A stretch of DNA of 64,000 bases from NCBI GenBank assembly GCA_946811185.2, contig OX328098.1, positions 43,153,650-43,217,649 of the forward strand. Reading direction: 5' to 3'. Both the position numbers and the translations under genes were made by a program. How positions within the stretch are numbered: position 1 is the first letter of the stretch; every line of letters starts with the position of its first letter. Under the pieces are notes generated by a model. The model was given only the letters and a program-made list of their open reading frames with translations, was not told where the DNA came from and made no database searches. This document shows positions 41,635-51,250 of this stretch, one piece after another. The DNA is from Hippopus hippopus (Eukaryota > Mollusca > Bivalvia > Cardiida > Cardiidae).

Positions 41635-42194
41635 TCCTTCTTACGCGTATAGAGTTCGAGTTCAATTAGTGTGGGACAAACAATCTCGTCCTCTTTTTGT
41701 GAAGAGGTTACACCCGTTATGACCACTTTTCCTGTATGAAAACAACAAAAATGCACCCCTTCCCTTTTAAAGTTAAGAGAAGGAAATAACTGGGGTTCGT
41801 ATACGACATCTTTATCGACAGACAAACGCTTCAAATCCAAATCCGAACTGAGGGTATGGCTCATAGACATGGTTAAAAGTTTCACGTCCGATAAATTCAC
41901 TGGATATCCACAATTCTGTATCAGTCTCGCATATTTCCGTATTCGTTCGTACCCCTCTCTTTTACTCGAAACTTTGCCGTTACAGTTGATAATACCGTTA
42001 GAAAACACTAAACAGTTTCCTCCAGCTTTTCTGTGTTGCCATATCAGTCCGGGAAATCGTGCTGGATCATACCGTACATTCGTTATTTTGGAGCAGAGTT
42101 GTCTTAAATCAATAGGACAGTTGAGTTGAGCGCTGTAAAGCACGTTTGTGATGATCATGATCGTTTGACTGTCTAGACATAAATGATAGAACAT
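41631..42194 (-). CDS. TATA-binding-protein-like protein of the Polinton
   Basis: 187 residues forming two imperfect repeats of about 85 residues, as in the TBP saddle. Repeat 1 has YDPARFPGLIWQ, then LVFSNGIINCNGK, then a helix ending LIQNCGYPV. Repeat 2 has YEPQLFPSLNFK, then CCFHTGKVVITGV. The Y-P-FPGL, F..G....G layout is diagnostic of TBP repeats, and aromatic residues occur at the DNA-kinking positions. It has no long N-terminal tail. The likely role is promoter recognition for the element's own genes, since it sits between integrase and structural genes. It is divergent from host TBP, so the source is unclear. It ends in an ATGA overlap with the next gene. Confidence 0.8.
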   Translation of the reverse strand: MFYHLCLDSQTIMIITNVLYSAQLNCPIDLRQLCSKITNVRYDPARFPGLIWQHRKAGGNCLVFSNGIINCNGKVSSKREGYERIRKYARLIQNCGYPVNLSDVKLLTMSMSHTLSSDLDLKRLSVDKDVVYEPQLFPSLNFKREGVHFCCFHTGKVVITGVTSSQKEDEIVCPTLIELELYTRKKE

Positions 42195-42230
42195 TGCTAG
42201 TTTTCAGCCTCTTTTTATATTCTCGGTTGT

Positions 42231-43343
42231 TTACGAGTATTGCTTAATATCAGTTTCCGGTATCCAGCTGTCATACTTTTTTGGCCAGTGTAACCAGCGC
42301 ACCAGGACTTCCTGTTTCTTATTGCGTGTCCTTCTTTTCAAATTTTTTTCGATGCTAAAGTCGGTACCGTCGTCAACGTTTATGGCTTGTAATTCTTGTT
42401 CGTAAAATGTACCATCAATTTCATCGTTGTCCCAGTCTACTAACGTGTAAATTGGAAGTCCTTGTCTTTTGAAACGTGATCTGATTTTGAAAATCTCCCC
42501 TGTCCATTTTTGCGAGTATTCTCTGTCAAATACGGACCTGATGTGTGACAATCGTACAGTCTGGCCGATTTTATATTTGAATTTTTTTATAACGGGCTTT
42601 TCCCCTTTGCTTCCTTTGGTTCTAATGAGATACTGTTGAAGACGACTTTCCCCTTCATTTTTCACGGAAATTGCTGCTGGGTTTTCTCCAAGACTCCTGT
42701 GGTGAGTGTGATTGTAACTATGTACAAAATCCTGTAAAATGTCAATGTATCTACTAGTTCTGTTTTTGAGCAGGTATCGAAAAATCTTGTGTTTTAGCGT
42801 TTTAATAACTCTTTCCGCGTAATTTGCTTTTGTTTCCGTATTATATGCGTACATATGATGTATACTTTGACTATTTAAATATTTATTTACTTCTTTACTT
42901 CTAAATTCCATTCCTCTGTCCGTACGAATTGTGTTTGGCTTTTTGGGGCCTGTCAGTATACGTTTCAATGCCATGACTACATCAGCGCCTCGCTTACTCT
43001 TAACAGGTTGAGCATAAAGAAAACGAGAAAATACATCGATAACAATCAAAATGTATTTCACACCTTCGTTATGCTTCTGTAAATTGGCCATGTCCATAAG
43101 ATCCATGTCCCATTGACTGTCGATGCCATTTACAATCACCCTGGAACGTTTAAAGCGGCGTCTAGCACCCCTGGTCAGAGAATACGCTTCTTGATTCTGC
43201 AACCATTGGCGTATTCTGTGCCTGCCAATTTTGTATTTACCCTCGTCTTTAACATGTTGATAGAGTTTTTCAGGACCACCATAGCTAGCGGGAGATTTTA
43301 AGTCAAAATACAAAGAAGACAAATATTGTTGCCAGTCAGACAT
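42231..43343 (-). CDS. Polinton integrase, DD35E with C-terminal chromodomain
   Basis: 370 residues. The retroviral-type core has D81 (WDMDLMDM), D142 (IRTDRGMEF) and E177 (NYAERVIK), with 34 residues between D142 and E177. GENPAAI is a conserved integrase motif. Residues about 325-368 form a chromodomain (VRWLHWPKKYDSWIPE), which in related integrases reads histone marks to guide insertion. It would insert the element and make the 6-bp duplication. The frame is full length with all catalytic residues, and lies 36 bp upstream of the TBP-like gene. Confidence 0.93.
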   Translation of the reverse strand: MSDWQQYLSSLYFDLKSPASYGGPEKLYQHVKDEGKYKIGRHRIRQWLQNQEAYSLTRGARRRFKRSRVIVNGIDSQWDMDLMDMANLQKHNEGVKYILIVIDVFSRFLYAQPVKSKRGADVVMALKRILTGPKKPNTIRTDRGMEFRSKEVNKYLNSQSIHHMYAYNTETKANYAERVIKTLKHKIFRYLLKNRTSRYIDILQDFVHSYNHTHHRSLGENPAAISVKNEGESRLQQYLIRTKGSKGEKPVIKKFKYKIGQTVRLSHIRSVFDREYSQKWTGEIFKIRSRFKRQGLPIYTLVDWDNDEIDGTFYEQELQAINVDDGTDFSIEKNLKRRTRNKKQEVLVRWLHWPKKYDSWIPETDIKQYS

Positions 43344-43555
43344 GTTTATTTATTACATAGACATCCATACATTCTTACTACATCAAATAGAAATAGTAAA
43401 TAGAGAGGTTTCTTTCGTTTTCTATATACAAGCCAACGAGCCTTTCAACACCCTCCGCGGCGTCTCTTCGCAATTGTCTGTATTTCAACCACAATTCGAA
43501 GTCATTCATTGTTGTCACAAATATAAGAATGAGTCCGAACATGTTCACATCGGTT

Positions 43556-43945
43556 TTAGAAAAAGGCTGAATTCAAAGCACTCCAGTTATATGTAGAACC
43601 GTCACGGGACAATCTTCCATTGGTAACAGACGCGTTTCGTTGTGTATCACACCTTGAAGTGATTTGACTCGTGTATCCCGTCATTTTCAAATATATACAG
43701 GACGGAGACCATTTCTCGTGCTCTTCCCAAGGATCGTCCTTTTCCTCCCATGACATTATGTTGACACCACAGGCAAAACACGTCACTTTATCCGCAGTAC
43801 CGGTGTAAAAGAAGCCCGCTTTTGCTAATGACCATTTCTCAGGCTTTATTTGCTTCGACCAGTGCTCATACGTTTGTAGTCTATCTTCACATAACATCAA
43901 GGCTGGCTTCGAATATGCAGTCACTTTTGTAGAATCTTTGAACAT
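43556..43945 (-). CDS. BIR-domain (IAP-like) protein of the Polinton
   Basis: 129 residues with one BIR zinc-binding domain at about 20-88. The ligands are C56, C59 (CFACG), H76 and C83, with the hallmark AKAGFFYTG, DKVTCFACG and DDPWEEHEKW-P-C. No RING or second BIR follows; the C-terminal 40 residues are Ser/Thr-rich and unassigned. BIR proteins block caspases or act in cell-cycle control. Baculoviruses carry such genes as apoptosis inhibitors, so a similar role is an inference. Capture from a host IAP gene is likely, since bivalves have large IAP families. Confidence 0.88.
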   Translation of the reverse strand: MFKDSTKVTAYSKPALMLCEDRLQTYEHWSKQIKPEKWSLAKAGFFYTGTADKVTCFACGVNIMSWEEKDDPWEEHEKWSPSCIYLKMTGYTSQITSRCDTQRNASVTNGRLSRDGSTYNWSALNSAFF

Positions 43946-43987
43946 GGTGCTTATTAATGTGATGTTAATTCTGTCAATCGCGCCTAT

Positions 43988-44473
43988 TTACCAGTTTCCG
44001 TTATCGTTAGGGTTACATTCAGAACACCGCAACGCCCCTAACTGGTTCATATGATCACTTTGAAGGTAACAGGGAATGACAGCGTCCAACTCGGGTAGAT
44101 TCCTACCAATCTCTGACACGTGTTTTTTAAGAGAGTTATATTCAGCGGGTCTTAAGCAGATACCCTTTTTGGTCGGTACCACTTCATTGTCTGGTTTCCA
44201 ATACTGTCTTATATCTACACAAACGCTGTTTTCACCGATACTGCAATAAACGTTTCCTCCTAGGTGAGCGCTGTATGCTTTTTTACCGTGTAATGCTTGA
44301 TCAACAAACTCAGAGGCATCTACCAAATTCTTCCATCTCATAAGCGTAAGACTAATGCCTTTCTTAGTAGGTATGTCTTCCTGCCATTCCCTGATATCGA
44401 CTCTCAGTTCACCCCTCCATTCACTGACCTGTACGTAGCGTTCGTTACCGAGACTAAATTTACATCTAACCAT
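43988..44473 (-). CDS. Double PC4 (p15/Sub1-like) domain protein of the Polinton
   Basis: 161 residues with two PC4-type units. Unit 1 (about 5-52) reads FSLGNERYVQVSEW, LRVDIREW, PTKKGISLTLMRW. Unit 2 (about 68-120) reads AHLGGNVYCSI, VCVDIRQYW, PTKKGICLRPAEY. The VDIR and P-KKGI-L motifs are the core of PC4, a single-stranded-DNA-binding transcription coactivator. PC4 acts as a dimer, so a fused pair could fold as an intramolecular dimer. A C-terminal CSEC may bind metal. It is the first minus-strand gene from the right TIR, so it may be expressed early. Together with the TBP-like gene it suggests element-encoded control of transcription. Confidence 0.8.
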   Translation of the reverse strand: MVRCKFSLGNERYVQVSEWRGELRVDIREWQEDIPTKKGISLTLMRWKNLVDASEFVDQALHGKKAYSAHLGGNVYCSIGENSVCVDIRQYWKPDNEVVPTKKGICLRPAEYNSLKKHVSEIGRNLPELDAVIPCYLQSDHMNQLGALRCSECNPNDNGNW

Positions 44474-44594
44474 GTTGCTGATTCGAGTGTCAAAACTCTT
44501 ATGACTCCAAACACGAAATTCAGCTTTCTAATATAGTCACAAAGTCTCTTCTGATTGGTCAGTTTGTTTTTTCCATCTGACCAATTGATTATTC

Positions 44595-45660
44595 GCTTTG
44601 TCTGAATTTTTGCAGACGATATTATACAATCGCGCCAGACATCACGCATTTTAATCAGCGGAAAGCGACCTATTTTGTAAGAATATCGACATTTTCTCAT
44701 GCATTTTTAATGAGAGGCGAATGCTTTGTCTGAATTTTTGCAGACGATATTATACAATCGCGCCAGACATCACGTGGAAGAGTGTCGACATTTCTCAAAC
44801 ATTAAATCATTTTGATATGCGACTCTGTCAGGAGAGTATCGAAAGGTCTCATGAATTATAAAAAAAAAAAAAAAATCAGAATTTCTAAGAAAGCTAATGA
44901 TCAAACCAACAGGGAATTTTATATTATGCCACCGCTATTTGGGGATCGTAGTAAGTTTTTCGCAAACTTTTCCATGTAGAAGCGAGGACCTAAAAGCTGA
45001 GCTCTTAAATAGCTAGCGTGCAGGACTTGAGATGGGTCGTGGCTTCGATCCCTGGCTAGGTCGAGGACTGAAAATTGTGAAACCATTTATTTCTCTACCA
45101 CAGCTGACCGTAATAATGGTTATGTGAGACAGCAGTCAGTGACTTGGAAAGAAAATGATGCCCTGGTAAAAGATACTGCTGGAAAGCATGTATAGGTGCA
45201 CTGGCCGCAGCGACTTAAGTGCAACAAAAATGTTGAAAACGGCGTTAAACACCATACGATTTTATTCATTAAAGTCAATACAAAACCTAGACTTTGAATG
45301 GTAAGGGGGGTAAAAGCGTTCACAGACAAAAGCATTTTTAGTAGAGCAACCTCTTTGAGAGAAAGTTCTCATGCATTTTCAATGGCGAATGCTTTGGCTG
45401 AATTTTCGGTTCTATACAATCGGGCGCCGGCCTGATCGGTCAAAACGCGCCAAAACACGCTTGGAATTGTCATCTAGCCTCGGCAGGTGGGAGGCAACGA
45501 AAGCCAGACAAAAGGTATGCAAGATTACGTCATATTGCCACAGACAGTCTGACCTCCAACAGACAAAGGCCTCTAACAATAGTCTGAACTGTCAAAGACA
45601 AAGGCCTGGCCCCTATAGGGCCGCAGGCAATTTGACCTGCATAGTGCCATAATTACTACT
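44595..45660. repeat. Polinton right terminal inverted repeat
   Basis: An inverted copy of 28123-29184. It contains two starts of the 128-bp repeat (about 44640 and 44770, inverted), the SINE at 44988-45258, and the mirror of the 93-codon frame at 45371-45652. Between the PC4-like gene and this TIR (44474-44594) nothing else is seen. Confidence 0.9.
44988..45258 (+). repeat. SINE embedded in the right TIR
   Basis: The tRNA-like head TTAAATAGCTAGCGTGCAGG, B box GCTTCGATCCCTGGC and 3' end GTTGAAAACGGCGTTAAAC mirror the left-TIR copy. Confidence 0.8.
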
Positions 45661-45666
45661 ATAATA
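45661..45666. repeat. Polinton right target-site duplication
   Basis: ATAATA directly after the right TIR; identical to 28117-28122. Confidence 0.9.
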
Positions 45667-46403
45667 TATAAACAAAATAAATTCCAAACAAGAGATTAGA
45701 TGGATATATAAATGATATTGCTACCGAATGATAATCTAAATAGAATAGACACAAGAGACCTCAATGTCATTAAACTCAAAGAGCATTAGGTTTTCATGTG
45801 AGGCTTCGCAACCCTTGAATTTCTTTCTGCACTTTCGCCCCCATATCAGCCCTTTCAGCTCTTTGATTTTTCCCACATATTGCTTGCACACATTGTAACG
45901 TAAAATGCATTTCTTTCAACAGCATTGGACATAACAATGGTGACAGCGGCAATTTGTCCTGGTCTTTACACGGTTTCACCAGAACAAGACAGAGGCTCTG
46001 TTCTTAGTACCCGAGTCATTCAGTCTATGAAGACTTGTTTTCAAATTGACTAGAGCTGTCGGAAGGGAACCCACTAGCCGGATTTTCTGATTATAAATTG
46101 GACGCCATAAGACCGACCCGACAATTGTTTTAAAGATTCGCATGTTTTAACTCTTCTTTCGACTGTATTGTATCTTATAGGCTTAAGTAACCAAGTTGAC
46201 TGTACAGATCCAAGATTAGACTGCCGTCCACAAAAGCCCGTATTTTCGCCGAGAGATGGACCTAGAGACAGAGAGGGGTAGAGAGAGGACAAGAGACACA
46301 GAGAGAAAGGCAGACAGAGACAGACAAACAGAAAGGCAGATAGAGACAGACAGACAGAAAGGCAGACAAACAGAAAGGCAGACAGACAGTCAGACAGACT
46401 TAC
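45667..46403. other. Intron 1 of gene B, right remnant, with GACA microsatellite
   Basis: It has an M4 scrap at about 46190-46235, then an AGACAGAGA / GACAGACA-rich tract at 46260-46400 that reaches the splice donor of exon 1. No other gene is supported. Confidence 0.6.
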
Positions 46404-46500
46404 TTCCATAAGTAATAAACATGTACATTCCAAATGTAAATGAAAACAAAATCGCGACGACAACAACAGTAGTCTTCCTCATAGTGCGTGTTGTAGCCAT
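46404..46500 (-). CDS. Carbohydrate sulfotransferase gene B, exon 1
   Basis: From the ATG at 46500 it encodes a short basic tail (MATTRTMRK) and a signal-anchor helix (TTVVVVAILFSFTFGMYMFI), then TYG. The donor is GGAA followed by GTAAGT, leaving one base in phase 1, as in gene A. Exon 1 (97 bp) plus exon 2 (1,130 bp) is 1,227 bp, a multiple of three. It is too short to stand out as an ORF and was found by looking for the counterpart of gene A exon 1. The donor abuts a GACA microsatellite. Confidence 0.75.
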
Positions 46501-46604
46501 TTTCTGACATATGTTCAATAATAAAGAAACGCTGTGAATCAACGCTGTGTAGAGTCTATTGGTTTTGTATCAGATTTAAATGCATATAATTAACCAACCT
46601 TTGG

Positions 46605-46816
46605 CTCATTACCAGACGACAAAATAAAAAAAAACTTGTCTAATTTCAAAGCGCATGCGGACGTAGCTGGAATTTTAGAATTTGTCTTATAATGGGGAGA
46701 AAACATTGTGGGAAATGGAGAAAATGCTGGTTACCAGCATTTTCTCCTTTTCCCACAGTGTTTACAAAATTTTGTTTCCCAGGGTTGATTAAACACGCAA
46801 TCGTTTGGGTTAAGGG
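46605..46816 (-). repeat. M1 MITE copy
   Basis: TTACCAGACGACAAAATAAA, the full central palindrome and CAGGGTTGATTAAACACGC. It lies just upstream of gene B. An M4 hairpin scrap follows at about 46860-46920; 46921-47267 holds nothing recognised. Confidence 0.75.
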
Positions 46817-47267
46817 TACGTGACACGGACGACTATTCTTCTTGAACAAAGCTTGCGTTAGACATTGTAGATTAAGATCAGACACGTCATGCAGTCTGAT
46901 ATCGGATCTACGTGTGCTTATTTTAAACATATTTATTTCACACAGGTCTACACCATAAGGTCCAATGAAATCGCTTTGATGCTACTACGTGAATACAAAA
47001 TATCTGGGTCCATATTTGACCCTGTGTTGGATGTCGCCTCTCCAAAATACACACGGGTTCTGCTGTGTATAGCCATCAAAGAGAATTAAGTATTGTACCA
47101 AAGCATGTTAAATAATCTCAATGTTTTACATCGAATGCGAAACAAGGCCGTTATCTTCCGCTTCCGCTAGGTGGCATTTTTCAAATACATAGCTATCTGA
47201 TTTGGTCATTCTTGGTACAGAACAGGACTACCACTCAAGAAAACAATTGATGCAGCGAATTTCAAAA

Positions 47268-48530
47268 TATACTCAGAGGCAAAAGAAAGTATACACCTTC
47301 TAATTTTGGCTGTTTCGTCAAAATATTTAAAGCTAAGCCCTTGCAATCTTTTTCTTGCGATAGTCCAGTCATTTTTAAACGGCAAAACTAAAAAAAAAAA
47401 TGTCAGCAATACATCATTATTAACAGAAAACAAGGGAGTTATTTATCAAAGGTTAGCAAAAAACTTTTTTGTTACGACGGGGTTTTCAATGGTTGATGGA
47501 CTAATTGGTGTTTCACTTTGCTCTCAACATTATCACAACATTAGCTCACTCCATCAATCTTATTCATGTTCATCATGAGTTTAACCAATCTACGATCGGG
47601 CCCTCAAATGTCTTGCCAAAGGAAACTCGCACGAGATCGGAACACCTTGGGTCGGGATCGAACTCTTTACGTATAAGCCATGCGGGTCCCTATTTCTTTT
47701 AAAGACAAGAAGATGTTTCCATTTCAATCTCTAAAAGTATTGTCAGACTCAATTTGCTTCAATAATCAGGCCTCTGGATGGGCATCTGTGACAAGTTAAC
47801 TTTCTTTGGCATACTTTTTAAGCAGTTCCTCCTAATTTCCAGACACTTTCATGTGATGTTACCAAATTTCATTCTCATTTATTGATTGCAGATCTCAAAT
47901 GATTCAGAACCATGTTCATGGCTTCGAATTTGACTAAATTTGATTGAGTGCAGACACTGCACATCACCCTGATTCACTTTCACTTAAGTGATTCACTAGG
48001 ACCTCGCAATGTTGATTTTATGTATCATTCCACTCCCAACTCCCGATGTACCGGTCTTACTTCGACACGATTACTTCAGGTCAAACAGACGGCAGTTCCT
48101 TCAACTCATAGCACCTTCACAGCCGATCAATCGTGACTTGTGTACATTGCAAGTAACAAGTTACAGACCGGTCTTGAATGACCAGCTTCCAAAATCTTAA
48201 TGACACAATTTCTATCGGCTTCTGAAAGCCGCTCCATTGTTCGATAGAAAAACGAAAAGGCTGTGGTTTTTTTTAGATTATCGACTTAGAAACCAAATAC
48301 CGATTTCCAGCAATATGTTGATTGTCCAATAGGTTGCAGGTACAGATATACAAAATTGACATGTACCTGCACTGTAGCCAGTCAAGTGTGTCAATTTGTA
48401 AATTAATGTCAGAATATCATTTCAAACTTAGTAGCAATGGGTTTTTGAAGATTTCAGGTCAAAAATATGAAAAATGAGAATATTATGAGAGATCAAAAAC
48501 TGTATACTTTCTTTTGCCTTTGAGTATAAG
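47268..48530. mobile_element. 1.26-kb element with ~27-bp inverted ends
   Basis: ATACTCAGAGGCAAAAGAAAG at the left and the inverted ATACTCAAAGGCAAAAGAAAG at the right, each continuing GTATACA, possibly with a TA duplication. No intact transposase is seen. Short frames inside are broken, so this is probably a decayed or non-autonomous DNA transposon. Confidence 0.6.
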
Positions 48531-49851
48531 ATAAACATTTACTCAATAAAACGCTACCTTGGTACGATTCATCTAGCCACGGTTAGCTGCTTATAACCTA
48601 TGCACTAGTCGTTTACTTATAGGCCTATAAACAGAGTCCGTATAAGCTTAAAAAACAGCCGAGGATAGTGGGGTCTTTACTGCTGTTGTCAAAATCTGAA
48701 GTTCAAATCGCGATTTTCTCCAAGTCTGTATTTAGAAACTGCATACCAAGATTTGCTGCAAACAGTGGTATTTTTAAAATATTTTTTCCCGTTTAAAATT
48801 GTTATTTTTTTTCACAAAATTTGGAGCGAAATATAGGCTTGATTTTTCCACAGACGTATTATTGATAGCCTTTTTCCGCTTGCTACTTTTTTAGCGACAG
48901 AGTTTTTAGTTTACGCACCGCGTTTTAATATTAATTTTATCCTGTACAGGACAGTGATGCGTCATAGCAAACAGGTCAATCTTCAAAAGGTCAATCTTCG
49001 AAAAATATGACATACGTAGACAAAGGAAACAAGGCTGTACAACGAAAGAGCACTATGTTAGAAAAAGACCTTGGTCTATGAAAGGATGCTAGCCACTGTT
49101 TATTTGTTTAATGTTGCATAAAAGGTACGTTTCCAGGACGTTATAAGCATGTATTAACGGGGGGAGGGGAAAGAAAGGGCGTTCATGGGAGAAAATGTGT
49201 ATGGATCAGTAAATTCACGCACCGTTAACGCCCGGCTTTGTATTTTCAACATCCTCAATTCAGCCCTACATTGTAAACAATGTATTCTGAACGTTTGTTC
49301 TTGTCATTCATCCCCAGACTCCGACCACTAAAGATGTAGGACCTTGTACCACAGTAGATCATTTTTATGGCTTGTCTTTCATGATTTTAGAACACCACAA
49401 ACGAAATCTTATGCAGAATCTCAGTCTTATCGAGATCTGAACTAAAATACACTTGTGATGTACTCTACACCAGCAACACCCCACCCACTTTTTTTTTAAC
49501 GTGGTAGGCAATCCCTTCGTTTGATTTATCCCTTTGACATCTTTCAGTTACACAAATTCATACACACTCATTTATCCTAGTTGTAATCGATCTAAACCTA
49601 TGCAAGTTAATCTTATAAAAGTCCACTTTGTATATTAGATATCATTAGAAGCAAATAACAGCGAGAGATAAAAAACAATGGTATAGGACTATGGCCCTTT
49701 ACGACGCAACCATAAATTCTTCGCGGATTTTCGGTTTTGACCGGTGTAAGTCCAGTCCATTTCAAGTACGTTTCTTTGCATTTTTATTGAAATACTTTTT
49801 GCTTTGGTCGCAAATTATTGCTAAACACTTTACTTTTTGCAATAATAGCGT
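48531..49851. other. Gene-free stretch
   Basis: No ORF, repeat or RNA gene that I can support. There is a short G run at about 49160-49168. Confidence 0.5.
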
Positions 49852-49987
49852 CAACTCACGTTTTGTCTGTCGTTAACATTCGCAGACGCAGGAAAAATTG
49901 TTTAACGCCCTCGAGCTTCGCCCTCGGACGTCAAGCCATTTTTCGGGCTTCTGCGAATGTTAACGGCGACCAAAAAAAGACGTGAAT
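49852..49987. repeat. Long hairpin, ~37-bp arms
   Basis: CTCACGTTTTGTCTGTCG and GTTAACATTCGCAGACGC pair with TTCTGCGAATGTTAACGGCG and CAAAAAAAGACGTGAATT; a palindromic MITE. Bases 49988-50858 hold nothing recognised. Confidence 0.65.
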
Positions 49988-50858
49988 TAACCCTATATTA
50001 GTTCAGGGGTCACAATAATTCGGATAATAGTTAAAGTTCCGGTCAAAAGTCGTTTTTTTTTCACAGAGATGAGATGATAAAAACGATAGATCTTCCGATC
50101 GTTTGAGAAACAGGCATAGACCAACATCATCATCGGACAAAACTATTTTGGAAAGTTCTTCAGTTCGATCTGGTCGTATCGAATAAGCTAGAATGTTGAA
50201 TATGGAAATTTTATCTACTTAAACCTTTTTAGTGCTATAAAAATTGAATGAACATTCTCAGTTCATAACATATACTAGTTTAGTTAGAACTGTGCGTGTA
50301 TGGCCCACATTTGTTGCTAAAATAAGGAACAGACTGCCATCATTTTCATTTCTTTTCCAGAGGAGCTAGCCTGTTGACCTTCTTTCTTCTTTTCATGGTT
50401 GGAAAGAAAATATCACCAGCTAACGTCTCTGAAAGTTTGAATAAGTTCCAGTATTTTGACTTGGAGAAAATTAATGTGGAACTATAAGTCTTTATTAGTT
50501 GGAACTATAGTCTTTATGGCCAAAATACTGCTTTGTCAGCACCACCAGCTACAACAACCACATGATACCATATAAGTAGACATATTGAGCTTTTTACACT
50601 TTTGAAAGGAAAATAACATTAATTATGCAACTTTTATGTATTTATGTTGTTATATCCAGCACGCATTTGAAATTATTACAAATTAATTGTGCAAATGTTA
50701 AGTCCGAAGTTGAACTTATTGACCGTAGCTGGTCATGTTACAAATTACGGGATAGAAAAAAACACACCTTTTCTCTTTTTTTAAAAATGTTTTCATCCAT
50801 AATACATCATACTACAAAAATACCAAATGTGAACAAATTCTTATATCGGAAAAAATGG

Positions 50859-51073
50859 GTTAATCCTTAGGCTGCTAAACGCGACTCAAGGACCTTTTGC
50901 GGACAGTGTAGGTCAAGATCAGACTGCACAGAACGTGCAGTCTGATCTCGGATCTACACTGTCCGATTAGGAGATATCTGTCCCCGTAAAAATACTTTTG
51001 AAATAGAAAAATGTTGTTTTTTTACTACCGGCTTGAAAGTTTCATTAAATTTATTTAGCAGGAAAAAGGTTAA
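50859..51073 (+). repeat. M4 hairpin MITE, near-consensus
   Basis: GGTTAATCCTTAGGCTGCTA to GCAGGAAAAAGGTTAA with hairpin AGATCAGACTGCACAGAACG. Confidence 0.85.
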
Positions 51074-51114
51074 CTGTAGCGAACGCGTTTCAATCAATCA
51101 GTCTCGATGTTTGC

Positions 51115-51250
51115 ATTCTGGAGACCTTATCCAGTAATCCCGCCATTTTGAGGGTAGTTCCAAAGGTTGACCCCGCTCATCATAGGGTTCGAGCCCAGGA
51201 CCTTCAGTGTTAGAGGCCGACTCTCTACCCCTACACCACTGTCTCCCACC
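51115..51250 (-). repeat. tRNA-derived SINE head
   Basis: On the minus strand it has an A-box-like GTGTAGGGGTAGAGAGTCGG and the B box TGGGCTCGAACCC. No body or duplication was found. Confidence 0.5.

Larger units (their letters stand above)
28123..45660. mobile_element. Complete Polinton/Maverick element
   Basis: The 17,538-bp element is bounded by AGTAGTAATTATGGCACTAT and its inverted copy, with ATAATA duplicated at 28117-28122 and 45661-45666. The AG...CT termini and 6-bp duplication are Polinton hallmarks. It carries the core set: protein-primed PolB, DDE integrase, packaging ATPase, major capsid protein and a probable minor capsid protein. Accessory genes resemble TBP, PC4, BIR and a zinc metalloprotease. 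No adenain-type cysteine protease is recognised. All large frames are open and the TIRs are almost identical, which suggests a recent insertion. Self-synthesising replication and virion formation are inferred from the family, not shown here. Confidence 0.95.

Noticed and set aside
46074..46466. 130-codon frame over the GACA tract
   Set aside because: The Leu/Ser/Cys-rich peptide comes from the microsatellite. The real coding sequence here is the sulfotransferase exon in another frame (46404-46500).
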